NCBI GenBank assembly: GCA_947184155.2 | Contig: CAMXCT020006648.1 | Span: 124,001-188,000, forward strand | Length of the DNA stretch: 64,000 nucleotides | DNA from: Cladocopium goreaui | Taxonomy: Eukaryota > Sar > Dinophyceae > Suessiales > Symbiodiniaceae | Reading direction: 5' to 3' | Part shown: positions 59,201-61,137 of the stretch, one piece after another | Layout of the letters: each line of letters begins with the position of its first letter | Numbering within the stretch: position 1 is the first letter of the stretch | Position numbers and translations under genes: made by a program | The notes under the pieces: generated by a model | What the model saw: only the letters and a program-made list of their open reading frames with translations | Told to the model about the DNA's origin: nothing | Database searches by the model: none

Positions 59201-61005
59201 GGGTACCCCAAGAGCTGGATGGTTTATTTGATGGAAAATCCGACTTAAAAAATGGATAATCAATGGGGGTACCCCCATGACTTTGGAAACCTCCATATGA
59301 TTGGATATGATTGGACATGCAATCTGCAAATATTTAGAGTACCACCAAAACAGTACTTGCAGGTCCTCCACTTGAAGATATCAGTGTATATGCTTCATCC
59401 AGAGGTCGATATTAGGAAGGCTCAGCTCATCCCTGGTGGTTGGTGGTGAAAGTGAACGATCATATTAATATTATGCCAAGGTGGTTTAATGGAGAATATG
59501 TTATGTTACAGTATGCTCGCATGTCATTGCAGAATCACTGCTACTCTGACGCTCATGATCCATGAACAACTGTTTACTTCAGATTTCAGGGTTTAAAACC
59601 TGACAGCATTCTGTCAAAGAATGGAGACGAACCATGGCAAGAAACCACAGATACAAATCATTTGGTAAACCCAACGCTAAACTGTACTCAACTTTATCAT
59701 TTGTTTAAAACTCAACCTTGCAAAAATTCGATGTAATTGTCATCAAATAAACGCCCATGCCTACTTCCATGAGCCATCATTTACCTACCGACCTGCAATG
59801 AAAACCCACAGGTTCCGGAAAAAACTTATACAGTAATAGAACTCTACTTATTTTACAGTTTTTTTCTGATATCAAAATCATCAAAAAAAGTGCGCGCTGG
59901 AGAATGCACAACAAAAAAACAACACATAGATTACGTTCCAACATTTCCCCGTGAAACACAGGGCTCTCCCAGTCCGGGTTGTATTTTACAAGGAGGTGTA
60001 ATAGTTTGACCTCGGCGACCTCAAAGATTCTGAAAATTCGCGGTTCATCTAATTGCCCCAACTTGGGAATCATTATGACTATTACCCTCTGGTAAACTAA
60101 CGTAACTATGGAAAATCACAATTTTTAATGGGTAAATCCACTATAAATGGCCATTTTCAATAGCTATGTTAAATTACCAGAGGGTAACAACTATCATCCG
60201 GGGATGACCATTCGCAAAAAAACAAAAGAAAAGTCATGGGTTCACCGGTTCATCTTCAATCTCACAGAGCATCACAGGATCACAAGTAAAATCAAAAAAA
60301 CTCCAAGGCTCCAAATTATATAGCTAGTTACAGATCAAGGTGAGACAATCCTGCAAGTCAGAAATTGGGATGATTCAAAAAAAATGGCAGGATCCATAGA
60401 AACTGGCCCTTTGCAATCTCCCAATATCCATAGCAACTTCAATCCTGAGCCAGAATGCTGACCTTCTAGCCAGGTATACCACCATTCAGTGTACCCTCTG
60501 GTAAACGTTAACAAAAAACTATGGAAAATCACCATTTCCCACCATTTCTATGGCCATTTTCAATAGCAAACTGTTAATTTACCAGAGGGTTTCTGGTAAA
60601 TTAGAATGTTTCACTAACCCGATATACGGCTACATCGAGGATAATTTCCCGAAACCTAATCACTATTCCAGGCTTCGGTCGCAGGGTTCGGTCGGTATAC
60701 TTACCCAAATATATGTCATATTGCATCAGTATTACATCCCCTTACATCATGTTCTATCAGGTGATGTTCCGAATCCCATTATCAAAAAACACCACTAAAA
60801 CACCACGAAAACACCATGATATATATATACATATACATAAACTATATAAACTATATAAACTATATAAACTATATATATATATATAAATCTACCCAGAGGT
60901 ATAGGAACTAGCACTGGAATCATCCAGCGGGTACACAAAAAACAAACCCTCATCCCAAAAATCGCCCACCTTGCTCACGAAATCGAAGTCCGCAGAGTCC
61001 ATCTC
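4667..61005 (-). CDS. Fused (P)APS reductase - ATP sulfurylase gene, 37 visible exons (5' and probably 3' incomplete)
   Basis: ATP sulfurylase makes adenosine 5'-phosphosulfate (APS) from sulphate and ATP; the reductase reduces APS or PAPS to sulphite. Visible exons H1-H37 (listed separately) total 1635 nt, 545 codons, in one open frame. H1 to the start of H11 match a CysH-type reductase: [25 protein letters not shown] and the catalytic ECGIH. From H11 ([12 protein letters not shown]) onward the match is ATP sulfurylase: [57 protein letters not shown]. The iron-sulphur cysteines of plant-type APS reductase (CC and CxxC) are absent at the equivalent places. By my calls 19 donors are GC, 13 GT and 5 GA. 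Introns run from about 0.2 to 16.6 kb. The reductase N-terminus lies beyond 61 kb. The C-terminal exon after H37 was not found with confidence. Whether the substrate is APS or PAPS cannot be told. Confidence 0.9.
5334..5366 (-). CDS. Host exon H36, ATP sulfurylase EIPEWF motif
   Basis: Reads [11 protein letters not shown], the invariant 'xIPEWFsfPEVV' end of the catalytic region. The acceptor is CAG|GAG and the donor GC (GCACGG). Confidence 0.95.
6727..6774 (-). CDS. Host exon H35, ATP sulfurylase [10 protein letters not shown] motif
   Basis: Reads [16 protein letters not shown] (16 codons), the C-terminal 'ISGTELRRRLRxG' motif. The acceptor is CAG|GTG. The donor is set at GAGGCG (GA) to match phase-0 H36; GTGAGG two bases earlier looks canonical but breaks the frame. 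Confidence 0.95.
7789..7818 (-). CDS. Host exon H34, resumes ATP sulfurylase after the nested gene
   Basis: Reads [10 protein letters not shown]. With its neighbours it gives [20 protein letters not shown], the length and composition expected between 'VYxxEExxY' and 'LSGTE' in the family. The acceptor is CAG|GAG and the donor GC (GCCTGG). It lies 209 bp downstream of the nested gene's stop codon. Confidence 0.87.
8028..8155 (-). CDS. Nested terminal exon N17 with stop codon
   Basis: Completes Arg, then [40 protein letters not shown] and T-stop. The TGA is at 8028-8030. The acceptor is GAG|GA. The frame through this 128-nt exon ends a typical FSH1 C-terminal helix, and the next coding island downstream belongs to the host gene. 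Confidence 0.88.
8028..23802 (-). CDS. Nested FSH1-type serine hydrolase gene, complete, 17 exons, 360 aa
   Basis: Exons N1-N17 total 1083 nt = 361 codons including TGA. All phases agree. The protein starts [20 protein letters not shown]. Residues about 1-75 form a KGGILVR...ERLSTG...GWVS module, then a linker ([16 protein letters not shown]). From residue ~92 comes an alpha/beta hydrolase of the FSH1 (DUF341/serine hydrolase) family: [18 protein letters not shown], the nucleophile elbow AFSQGG (Ser223), HGGDTDPWG (Asp277) and HSDGHSFP (His304). FSH1 proteins are cytosolic esterase-like hydrolases; the substrate here is unknown. No signal peptide is visible. The whole gene lies inside host intron 33 on the same strand. 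The ATG sits two bases after a CCGCAG acceptor, which could be a spliced-leader site. Eleven of 16 donors are GT, four GC and one GA. Confidence 0.9.
8665..8729 (-). CDS. Nested exon N16, catalytic histidine
   Basis: Completes Ser, then [20 protein letters not shown] and Q plus one base. 'HxxGHxFP' carries the catalytic His304. The acceptor is AAG|G and the donor GTGTGA. Confidence 0.94.
9436..9519 (-). CDS. Nested exon N15, catalytic aspartate region
   Basis: Completes Leu, then [18 protein letters not shown] and PKMYTELEM plus two bases. HGGDTDPWG fits the 'GxxD' loop of the family (Asp277). The acceptor is CAG|G and the donor GC (GCTGCG). Confidence 0.93.
10840..11005. repeat. Trinucleotide repeat (AAT/AAG then CAT/CGT)
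   Basis: AATAATAAC and CATCATCGT triplets. They produce poly-His, poly-Ile and poly-Asp shadow frames with no other coding evidence. Confidence 0.95.
11299..11390 (-). CDS. Nested exon N14
   Basis: Encodes [20 protein letters not shown] then [10 protein letters not shown] plus two bases of Leu. 'WRLxVFFxG' is the strand after the elbow. The acceptor is CAG|GCC and the donor GC (GCCAGC). Confidence 0.93.
12972..13056 (-). CDS. Nested exon N13, nucleophile elbow
   Basis: Encodes [16 protein letters not shown] then [12 protein letters not shown] (28 codons). AFSQGG carries the putative catalytic Ser223 (GxSxG-like; the usual first Gly is Ala). The acceptor is GAG|G and the donor GC (GCACGA). 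Confidence 0.95.
13080..13250. repeat. GGCATGGTGATT tandem repeat with inverted ends
   Basis: About ten 10-14-bp units of GGTGATTGGCAT type, bounded by AGACCATGCCAAT inverted segments. Confidence 0.85.
14165..14465. repeat. ATTCCTTAAA ~10-11-bp minisatellite
   Basis: About 25 imperfect copies of ATTCCTTAAA, variably expanded. It sits in the nested gene intron between N12 and N13. Confidence 0.9.
14875..14897 (-). CDS. Nested micro-exon N12 (23 nt)
   Basis: Reads ASVDFLE plus two bases of Lys, leading into [16 protein letters not shown] of N13. The acceptor is GAG|GCG and the donor GTGCCC. Confidence 0.8.
14994..15125. repeat. CTC/GTC-CTC pyrimidine-rich repeat
   Basis: CTCCTCCTT and GTCGTCCTC triplets on the plus strand, giving poly-Ser/Leu/Pro and poly-Glu shadows. 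Confidence 0.93.
15150..15370. repeat. 40-bp GC-rich tandem repeat (~5.5 units)
   Basis: Unit TGCCGGACCTCAACCACGAC.. with period 40 (starts 15158, 15198, 15238, 15278, 15318, 15358). Confidence 0.95.
15375..15875. repeat. 12-bp GCCAGAAGATAT / GCCAGATAGAAT array
   Basis: About 40 dodecamers in two alternating versions. In-frame translation (MPEDMPDR) is an artefact of the 12-bp period. Confidence 0.95.
16369..16391 (-). CDS. Nested micro-exon N11 (23 nt)
   Basis: Completes Gly, then ISLQSRG. It is called because N10 ends in phase 1 and N12 starts in phase 0; this island restores the frame. The acceptor is CAG|GA and the donor GA (GATAAT). It is the least certain exon of this gene. Confidence 0.65.
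16736..16900. repeat. ~41-bp AT-rich tandem repeat (4 copies)
   Basis: Unit TTCTAGATATTTCAAGAATT.. ending AAATAAGTATATA, last copy diverged. Confidence 0.9.
16959..17049 (-). CDS. Nested exon N10
   Basis: Reads [17 protein letters not shown] then [13 protein letters not shown] plus one base of Gly. A Gly/Ala-rich insert precedes the strand. The acceptor is GAG|GAC and the donor GTTAAG. Confidence 0.88.
17466..17539 (-). CDS. Nested exon N9
   Basis: Completes Gly, then [20 protein letters not shown] followed by LPKD (24 codons). The acceptor is AAG|GC and the donor GTGACG. Confidence 0.9.
19106..19157 (-). CDS. Nested exon N8
   Basis: Reads [17 protein letters not shown] plus one base of Gly; 'WxFLDGP' is characteristic of FSH1. 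The acceptor is AAG|GAC and the donor GTGCCA. Confidence 0.92.
19351..19456. repeat. MITE-A: ~105-bp inverted-repeat element, TACCCTCTGGTAA termini (17 copies)
   Basis: Nearly perfect hairpin: TACCCTCTGGTAA...TTACCAGAGGGTA with inner arms ATAGCTATTGAAAATGG and CCATAGTTATGTTAG. Other full copies: 12579-12687, 20130-20233, 23540-23643, 24864-24978, 28549-28660, 32373-32554, 32742-32852, 39990-40094, 40453-40628, 44411-44515, 47084-47187, 48553-48679, 56954-57057, 57179-57292, 60083-60186, 60492-60590. Half copies occur near 1866, 9660, 22245, 24234, 26346, 49714 and 58390. All lie in introns or non-coding DNA, none at a splice boundary. No transposase is visible, so they are non-autonomous. Confidence 0.93.
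19533..19572 (-). CDS. Nested exon N7
   Basis: Completes Met, then [13 protein letters not shown], the helix after the HG loop. The acceptor is GAG|G and the donor GTGGGG. Confidence 0.88.
20045..20107 (-). CDS. Nested exon N6, start of hydrolase domain
   Basis: Completes Glu, then [20 protein letters not shown] plus two bases of Met. LRVLALHG is the first beta strand and oxyanion-side HG of FSH1 proteins. The acceptor is CAG|G and the donor GTGACG. Confidence 0.93.
21309..21363 (-). CDS. Nested exon N5, linker
   Basis: Completes Arg, then [17 protein letters not shown] plus two bases of Glu. Low-complexity acidic/serine linker between the module and the hydrolase domain. The acceptor is AAG|GA and the donor GTGCCG. 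Confidence 0.75.
21597..21646 (-). CDS. Nested exon N4, GWVS end of the N-terminal module
   Basis: Completes Gln, then [16 protein letters not shown] plus one base. The acceptor is GAG|G and the donor GTTGGG. Confidence 0.9.
22128..22165 (-). CDS. Nested exon N3
   Basis: Reads [12 protein letters not shown] plus two bases of Gln. The acceptor is CAG|GAG and the donor GC (GCTGGG). Confidence 0.87.
23201..23259 (-). CDS. Nested exon N2
   Basis: Completes Gly, then [19 protein letters not shown] (19 codons). The acceptor is CAG|GT and the donor GTTCAC. Confidence 0.88.
23742..23804 (-). CDS. Nested exon N1, start codon at 23802
   Basis: Reads [20 protein letters not shown] plus one base of Gly. 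The sequence before ATG is CCGCAG|CC, so the 5' UTR contributed by this exon would be two bases. The donor is GTGACG. Confidence 0.87.
24416..24448 (-). CDS. Host exon H33, last exon before the 16.6-kb intron
   Basis: Reads [11 protein letters not shown]. The acceptor is CAG|GTG. The donor is called at GAGCAG (GA), which keeps phase with H34. Seven bases further on, GTGACA gives a phase-1 end that would be in frame with the nested gene's first exon. Confidence 0.9.
24580..24690. repeat. TA-rich microsatellite inside a MITE-C copy
   Basis: TATATATTATATATATT runs between GGATCCATGTTACC and GCACCATGGATCC. Confidence 0.93.
25358..25417 (-). CDS. Host exon H32, ATP sulfurylase
   Basis: Reads [20 protein letters not shown] (20 codons). 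H32-H33 gives [14 protein letters not shown], the 'xxMVYVxExxxY' segment. The acceptor is CAG|GAG and the donor GTGGGA. Confidence 0.92.
26090..26205. repeat. GATGGT trinucleotide repeat
   Basis: GATGATGATGGTGATGGCGG triplets, giving poly-His and poly-Ser shadows on the minus strand. Confidence 0.92.
26680..26732 (-). CDS. Host exon H31, ATP sulfurylase FYGPYDAQ motif
   Basis: Completes Gly, then [17 protein letters not shown]. The acceptor is CAG|GC and the donor GA (GAGAAG); the next exon also starts GAG, so the boundary shows a short direct repeat. Confidence 0.94.
26795..26992. repeat. TATATG / CATATA compound microsatellite
   Basis: Hexanucleotide CATATG/TATACA with two near-identical 60-bp blocks containing TGTACACATAATATA. 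Confidence 0.93.
27511..27554 (-). CDS. Host exon H30, ATP sulfurylase GRDxAG motif
   Basis: Completes Lys, then [14 protein letters not shown] plus one base of Gly. GRDMAG corresponds to the substrate-loop GRDHAG. The acceptor is CAG|G and the donor GC (GCAGAA). Confidence 0.95.
28200..28240 (-). CDS. Host exon H29, ATP sulfurylase AGPREAxxH motif
   Basis: Reads [13 protein letters not shown] plus two bases of Lys. The motif AGPREAxxHxxIRKNxGxTHFIxGRD is completed by H30. The acceptor is GAG|GCG and the donor GC (GCCGGG). Confidence 0.94.
28847..28865 (-). CDS. Host micro-exon H28 (19 nt)
   Basis: Completes Leu, then PYSMKM, the 'LPxxMxMAGPREA' motif shared with H29. The acceptor is GAG|G and the donor GA (GATTGG). 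It is predicted only because the neighbouring exons demand this peptide. Confidence 0.87.
29469..29521 (-). CDS. Host exon H27, ATP sulfurylase
   Basis: Reads [17 protein letters not shown] plus two bases of Leu; H27-H28 gives RWAYLPYSMKMAGPREA. The acceptor is CAG|GCT and the donor GTCGGG. Confidence 0.92.
30327..30399 (-). CDS. Host exon H26, ATP sulfurylase HPxxGxTxPGD motif
   Basis: Encodes [15 protein letters not shown] then GLVRIQTYE (24 codons), the 'HPVVGxTKPGDIDxxTRVRxY' motif. The acceptor is GAG|G and the donor GTACGT, the most canonical in the gene. Confidence 0.95.
31012..31053 (-). CDS. Host exon H25, ATP sulfurylase
   Basis: Reads [13 protein letters not shown] plus two bases, leading into LLVHPTCGP of H26. 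The chosen acceptor (CTAG|AGC) is one of two in either gene not followed by G, so this end is the weakest junction in the model. The donor is GC (GCTGGG). Confidence 0.8.
32176..32222 (-). CDS. Host exon H24, ATP sulfurylase QxRNPxHRAH catalytic motif
   Basis: Reads [15 protein letters not shown] plus two bases, the nucleotide-binding QxRNPxHxxH motif that defines the family. The acceptor is CAG|GTC. The 3' end is uncertain. GTTGGT keeps phase with H25, while GTTTGC four bases further on would add Leu-Leu and would then need an unseen micro-exon before H25. Confidence 0.92.
32373..32554. repeat. MITE-A copy interrupted by ~75 bp
   Basis: Left arm and centre match the family. The right arm is split by an AT-rich insert (TATATATATATACAATTATC...) before TTAGTTTACCACAGGGTA. 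This looks like microsatellite growth or secondary insertion. Confidence 0.8.
32624..32656 (-). CDS. Host exon H23, ATP sulfurylase
   Basis: Reads [11 protein letters not shown], so H22-H24 reads [19 protein letters not shown]. The acceptor is CAG|GTG and the donor GTCCTT. Confidence 0.88.
33511..33565 (-). CDS. Host exon H22, ATP sulfurylase
   Basis: Completes Arg, then [18 protein letters not shown], the 'LNLPKRxFPxxTPAEVR' region. The acceptor is GAG|G and the donor GC (GCGCAC). Confidence 0.9.
34010..34031 (-). CDS. Host micro-exon H21 (22 nt)
   Basis: Reads G-KYYVGG-R with both flanking codons split; H20-H22 gives [14 protein letters not shown], the 'G(x)YxVGG' motif. The acceptor is GAG|GC and the donor GC (GCCGCC). 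Confidence 0.88.
34700..35490. repeat. 790-bp compound microsatellite
   Basis: Successive blocks: TATATATG, GTAT, CTATGTATGTAA, TTTG/TCTG, GATT, GTTT, then GTGTAT. The 249-residue frames here are repeats of Thr/His/Tyr/Asn/Gln/Ser only. Confidence 0.96.
35568..35609 (-). CDS. Host exon H20, ATP sulfurylase
   Basis: Completes Ser, then [13 protein letters not shown] plus one base of Gly. The acceptor is GAG|GC and the donor GC (GCCACT). It lies just beyond a compound microsatellite. Confidence 0.88.
36515..36985. repeat. AGCTGGCTCA repeat cluster with a large inverted repeat
   Basis: About 20 copies of AGCTGGCTCA(A/G) at 20-24-bp spacing. The motif TAGCTGGCTCAATTT next to a poly-A run (36655-36715) recurs inverted next to a poly-T run (36820-36885), forming a roughly 230-bp palindrome centred near 36770. 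Confidence 0.85.
37160..37975. repeat. TATAATATGTAA minisatellite (~815 bp)
   Basis: Long AT-only array of TATAATATGTAATATATAA-type units in the H19-H20 intron. The start of a related short array (TAATAAATAA) lies at 36255-36380. Confidence 0.96.
38047..38080 (-). CDS. Host exon H19, ATP sulfurylase
   Basis: Reads [11 protein letters not shown] plus one base of Ser; H19-H20 gives CYGTTSLEHPTV, typical of this region ('YGTxxxxHPGV'). The acceptor is CAG|GTT and the donor GTCGGG. Confidence 0.9.
38774..38800 (-). CDS. Host micro-exon H18 (27 nt)
   Basis: Reads ASSIWQPNK, which fills exactly the gap between VAVLE and VVEAKECYG in the family pattern. The acceptor is CAG|GCC and the donor GTGCGA. 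Confidence 0.85.
38981..39020 (-). CDS. Host exon H17, ATP sulfurylase VAVLE motif
   Basis: One base completes Val, then [13 protein letters not shown]. The acceptor is GAG|G and the donor GC (GCTTCA). Confidence 0.85.
39231..39274 (-). CDS. Host exon H16, ATP sulfurylase
   Basis: Reads [14 protein letters not shown] plus two bases. Joined to H17 it gives [20 protein letters not shown], the PUA-like domain strand pattern. The acceptor is CAG|GTT and the donor GC (GCCGTG). Confidence 0.78.
39497..39562 (-). CDS. Host exon H15, ATP sulfurylase MRLxDG/PITLD
   Basis: Reads [20 protein letters not shown] then AG (22 codons), the 'MRLPDGTLFPIPITLDV' motif. The acceptor is CAG|GAC. I place the donor at GAATAT (GA) because H16 is phase 0. 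GTGAAT two bases earlier looks more canonical but breaks the frame. Confidence 0.9.
40453..40628. repeat. MITE-A copy with internal duplication
   Basis: The segment GGGTAAATC(A/C)ACTAT...CCATTTTCAAT occurs three times before the right arm, so the element is about 70 bp longer than usual. Confidence 0.75.
40655..40684 (-). CDS. Host exon H14, ATP sulfurylase
   Basis: Reads [10 protein letters not shown], so H13-H14-H15 reads [18 protein letters not shown], as expected for the family. The acceptor is CAG|GAT and the donor GC (GCCAGT). Confidence 0.9.
41066..41506. repeat. GTGAGTGA / GTGAGTGT microsatellite, left of gap
   Basis: Uninterrupted tetra- and octanucleotide repeat of GAGTGAGTGT type, broken only by single substitutions. 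It flanks the assembly gap and the 78-bp array. Confidence 0.95.
41507..41901. other. Assembly gap (395 N)
   Basis: Run of N between the GTGA repeat and the 78-bp array. The true length is probably unknown because both sides are repetitive. Confidence 1.
41902..42962. repeat. 78-bp GC-rich tandem array (about 13-14 units)
   Basis: Unit spans TGCACATTGTCCCACGCC...GACCCCTTGGCAG with period 78 (for example 41992, 42070), some truncated. Since 78 is divisible by 3 and the unit lacks stops, frames on both strands stay open, giving spurious long ORFs. It lies in the H13-H14 intron. Confidence 0.95.
42961..43470. repeat. GTGA microsatellite, right of the 78-bp array
   Basis: GAGTGAGTGA repeat with GTGT and GCGA variants, the mirror of the left flank, then a short purine-rich tail to about 43500 and a GAGA run at 43660-43690. 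Confidence 0.95.
44044..44100 (-). CDS. Host exon H13, ATP sulfurylase GAFSPL motif
   Basis: Reads [19 protein letters not shown] (19 codons), the family's (G)GFSPLxGFM motif. The acceptor is GAG|GCC and the donor GC (GCGCCT). The 3.36-kb intron that follows holds the 78-bp array and the assembly gap. Confidence 0.93.
44314..44379 (-). CDS. Host exon H12, ATP sulfurylase N-terminal domain
   Basis: Encodes [13 protein letters not shown]...IELNERQ (22 codons), corresponding to the 'LSERQ' segment that precedes the GGFSPLxGF loop. The acceptor is CAG|GAC and the donor GTTTCT. Confidence 0.9.
44788..44855 (-). CDS. Host exon H11, reductase/ATP sulfurylase boundary
   Basis: Begins with IHTR (end of ECGIH), then TTSAG, then [13 protein letters not shown], the usual N-terminal signature of ATP sulfurylase. 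The two enzymes are therefore joined by only a few residues, all within one exon. The acceptor is GAG|GC and the donor GTGGGA. Confidence 0.93.
45406..45466 (-). CDS. Host exon H10, reductase catalytic cysteine
   Basis: Reads [20 protein letters not shown] plus the first base of Gly. Joined to H11 this gives KTECGIHTR, which holds the catalytic Cys of the ECG(I/L)H motif. The acceptor is GAG|GTG and the donor GC (GCGGGG). Confidence 0.92.
46396..46418 (-). CDS. Host micro-exon H9 (23 nt), GDMHTTVP motif
   Basis: Two bases complete Gly, then DMHTTVP, the conserved GDxHTT of the reductase. The acceptor is CAG|GT and the donor GC (GCGGGG). Confidence 0.88.
46531..46629. repeat. MITE-C: palindrome with GGATCCATGGTGCTG arms
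   Basis: Inverted repeat around CAATATACCCCCAATGTTAG. Related copies at 45529-45613, 47341-47418 and 24572-24702; the last has its centre replaced by a long TA run. Confidence 0.85.
47247..47274 (-). CDS. Host exon H8, reductase domain
   Basis: Reads AITYVYKSF plus one base of Gly. H8-H9 yields [12 protein letters not shown], the 'SxGDxHTT' motif of CysH. The acceptor is AAG|GCC and the donor GC (GCCCCT). Confidence 0.87.
48814..48849 (-). CDS. Host exon H7, reductase domain
   Basis: Reads [12 protein letters not shown] and continues H6 as [13 protein letters not shown]. The acceptor is TAG|GTT and the donor GTGGGC. Confidence 0.85.
49825..49904 (-). CDS. Host exon H6, reductase domain
   Basis: Encodes [14 protein letters not shown] followed by [12 protein letters not shown] (26 codons after two bases completing the H5 codon). 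In Fe-S APS reductases this region carries GCEPC; here there is a single Cys (FRCD) and no CxxC. The acceptor is CAG|GT and the donor GTGCGA. Confidence 0.9.
52048..52090 (-). CDS. Host exon H5, reductase domain
   Basis: Reads [14 protein letters not shown] plus one base. It corresponds to the helix and 'vPvN' loop after the conserved tryptophan. The acceptor is TAG|GAC and the donor GC (GCGCTG). Confidence 0.87.
53127..53180 (-). CDS. Host exon H4, reductase domain
   Basis: Reads [18 protein letters not shown], so H3-H4 gives [20 protein letters not shown], the 'NPxxxW' stretch after the RRxQS motif. The acceptor is TTGAG|GTC and the donor GC (GCCCGC). Confidence 0.88.
53565..53775. repeat. 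AATTGATATG/T 10-bp array
   Basis: About 21 tight decamers AATTGATATK between H4 and the coding island at 54 kb. Confidence 0.96.
53875..54458 (-). CDS. Unexplained coding island inside the H3-H4 intron
   Basis: Two overlapping minus-strand frames with GC-rich third positions. One (54180-54458; ATG also at 54407) reads [18 protein letters not shown] then [15 protein letters not shown]: a hydrophobic anchor followed by a basic, then Ala/Pro/Lys-rich stretch, ending at TGA 54180. The other (53875-54213) reads [33 protein letters not shown], then [13 protein letters not shown]. They are not part of the host protein, because H3 and H4 join directly. They could be one frameshifted retrocopy, exons of another nested gene, or a short gene. 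I do not recognise the family. Confidence 0.4.
56328..56384 (-). CDS. Host exon H3, reductase ITGRR motif
   Basis: Reads [19 protein letters not shown] (19 codons), the (I/A)TGxRRxQSxxR motif of PAPS/APS reductases. The acceptor is CAG|GAC and the donor GTGCCT. The following 3.1-kb intron contains an unexplained coding island (see 53875-54458). Confidence 0.9.
58657..58695 (-). CDS. Host exon H2, reductase domain
   Basis: Reads [13 protein letters not shown]. The acceptor is AAG|GTG and the donor is GC (GCATGC). In plant-type APS reductases a CC pair precedes this stretch; here H1 supplies FDFVSK instead. Confidence 0.88.
59175..59302. repeat. MITE-D: GGGGGTACCCC / GGAAACCCCCATATG element
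   Basis: Inverted arms TATGGGGGTTTCCATCAATG and ACTTTGGAAACCTCCATATG. A second full copy is at 4968-5084. Partial copies lie near 17085-17140, 28690-28725, 44160-44200, 50215-50260 and 56150-56190. Confidence 0.75.
60970..61005 (-). CDS. Host exon H1, reductase domain
   Basis: Reads [12 protein letters not shown] (12 codons, phase 0). The acceptor is TAG|GAG and the donor GTGGGC. It joins H2 to give [12 protein letters not shown], matching the CysH NKVEPMNRAL region. No earlier exon is visible upstream to 64 kb. Confidence 0.85.
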
Positions 61006-61137
61006 CTAGATTTCTGGTTTTTGCTACAGCTATACTCGGATATTTATATAACATAGACCCGGGCAAGCCGGCGGCGGAAGTTTCCCAAACATAAATGACC
61101 TATAGTTCAAAGACACCCTGTCCCGACCGTGTCCTTC

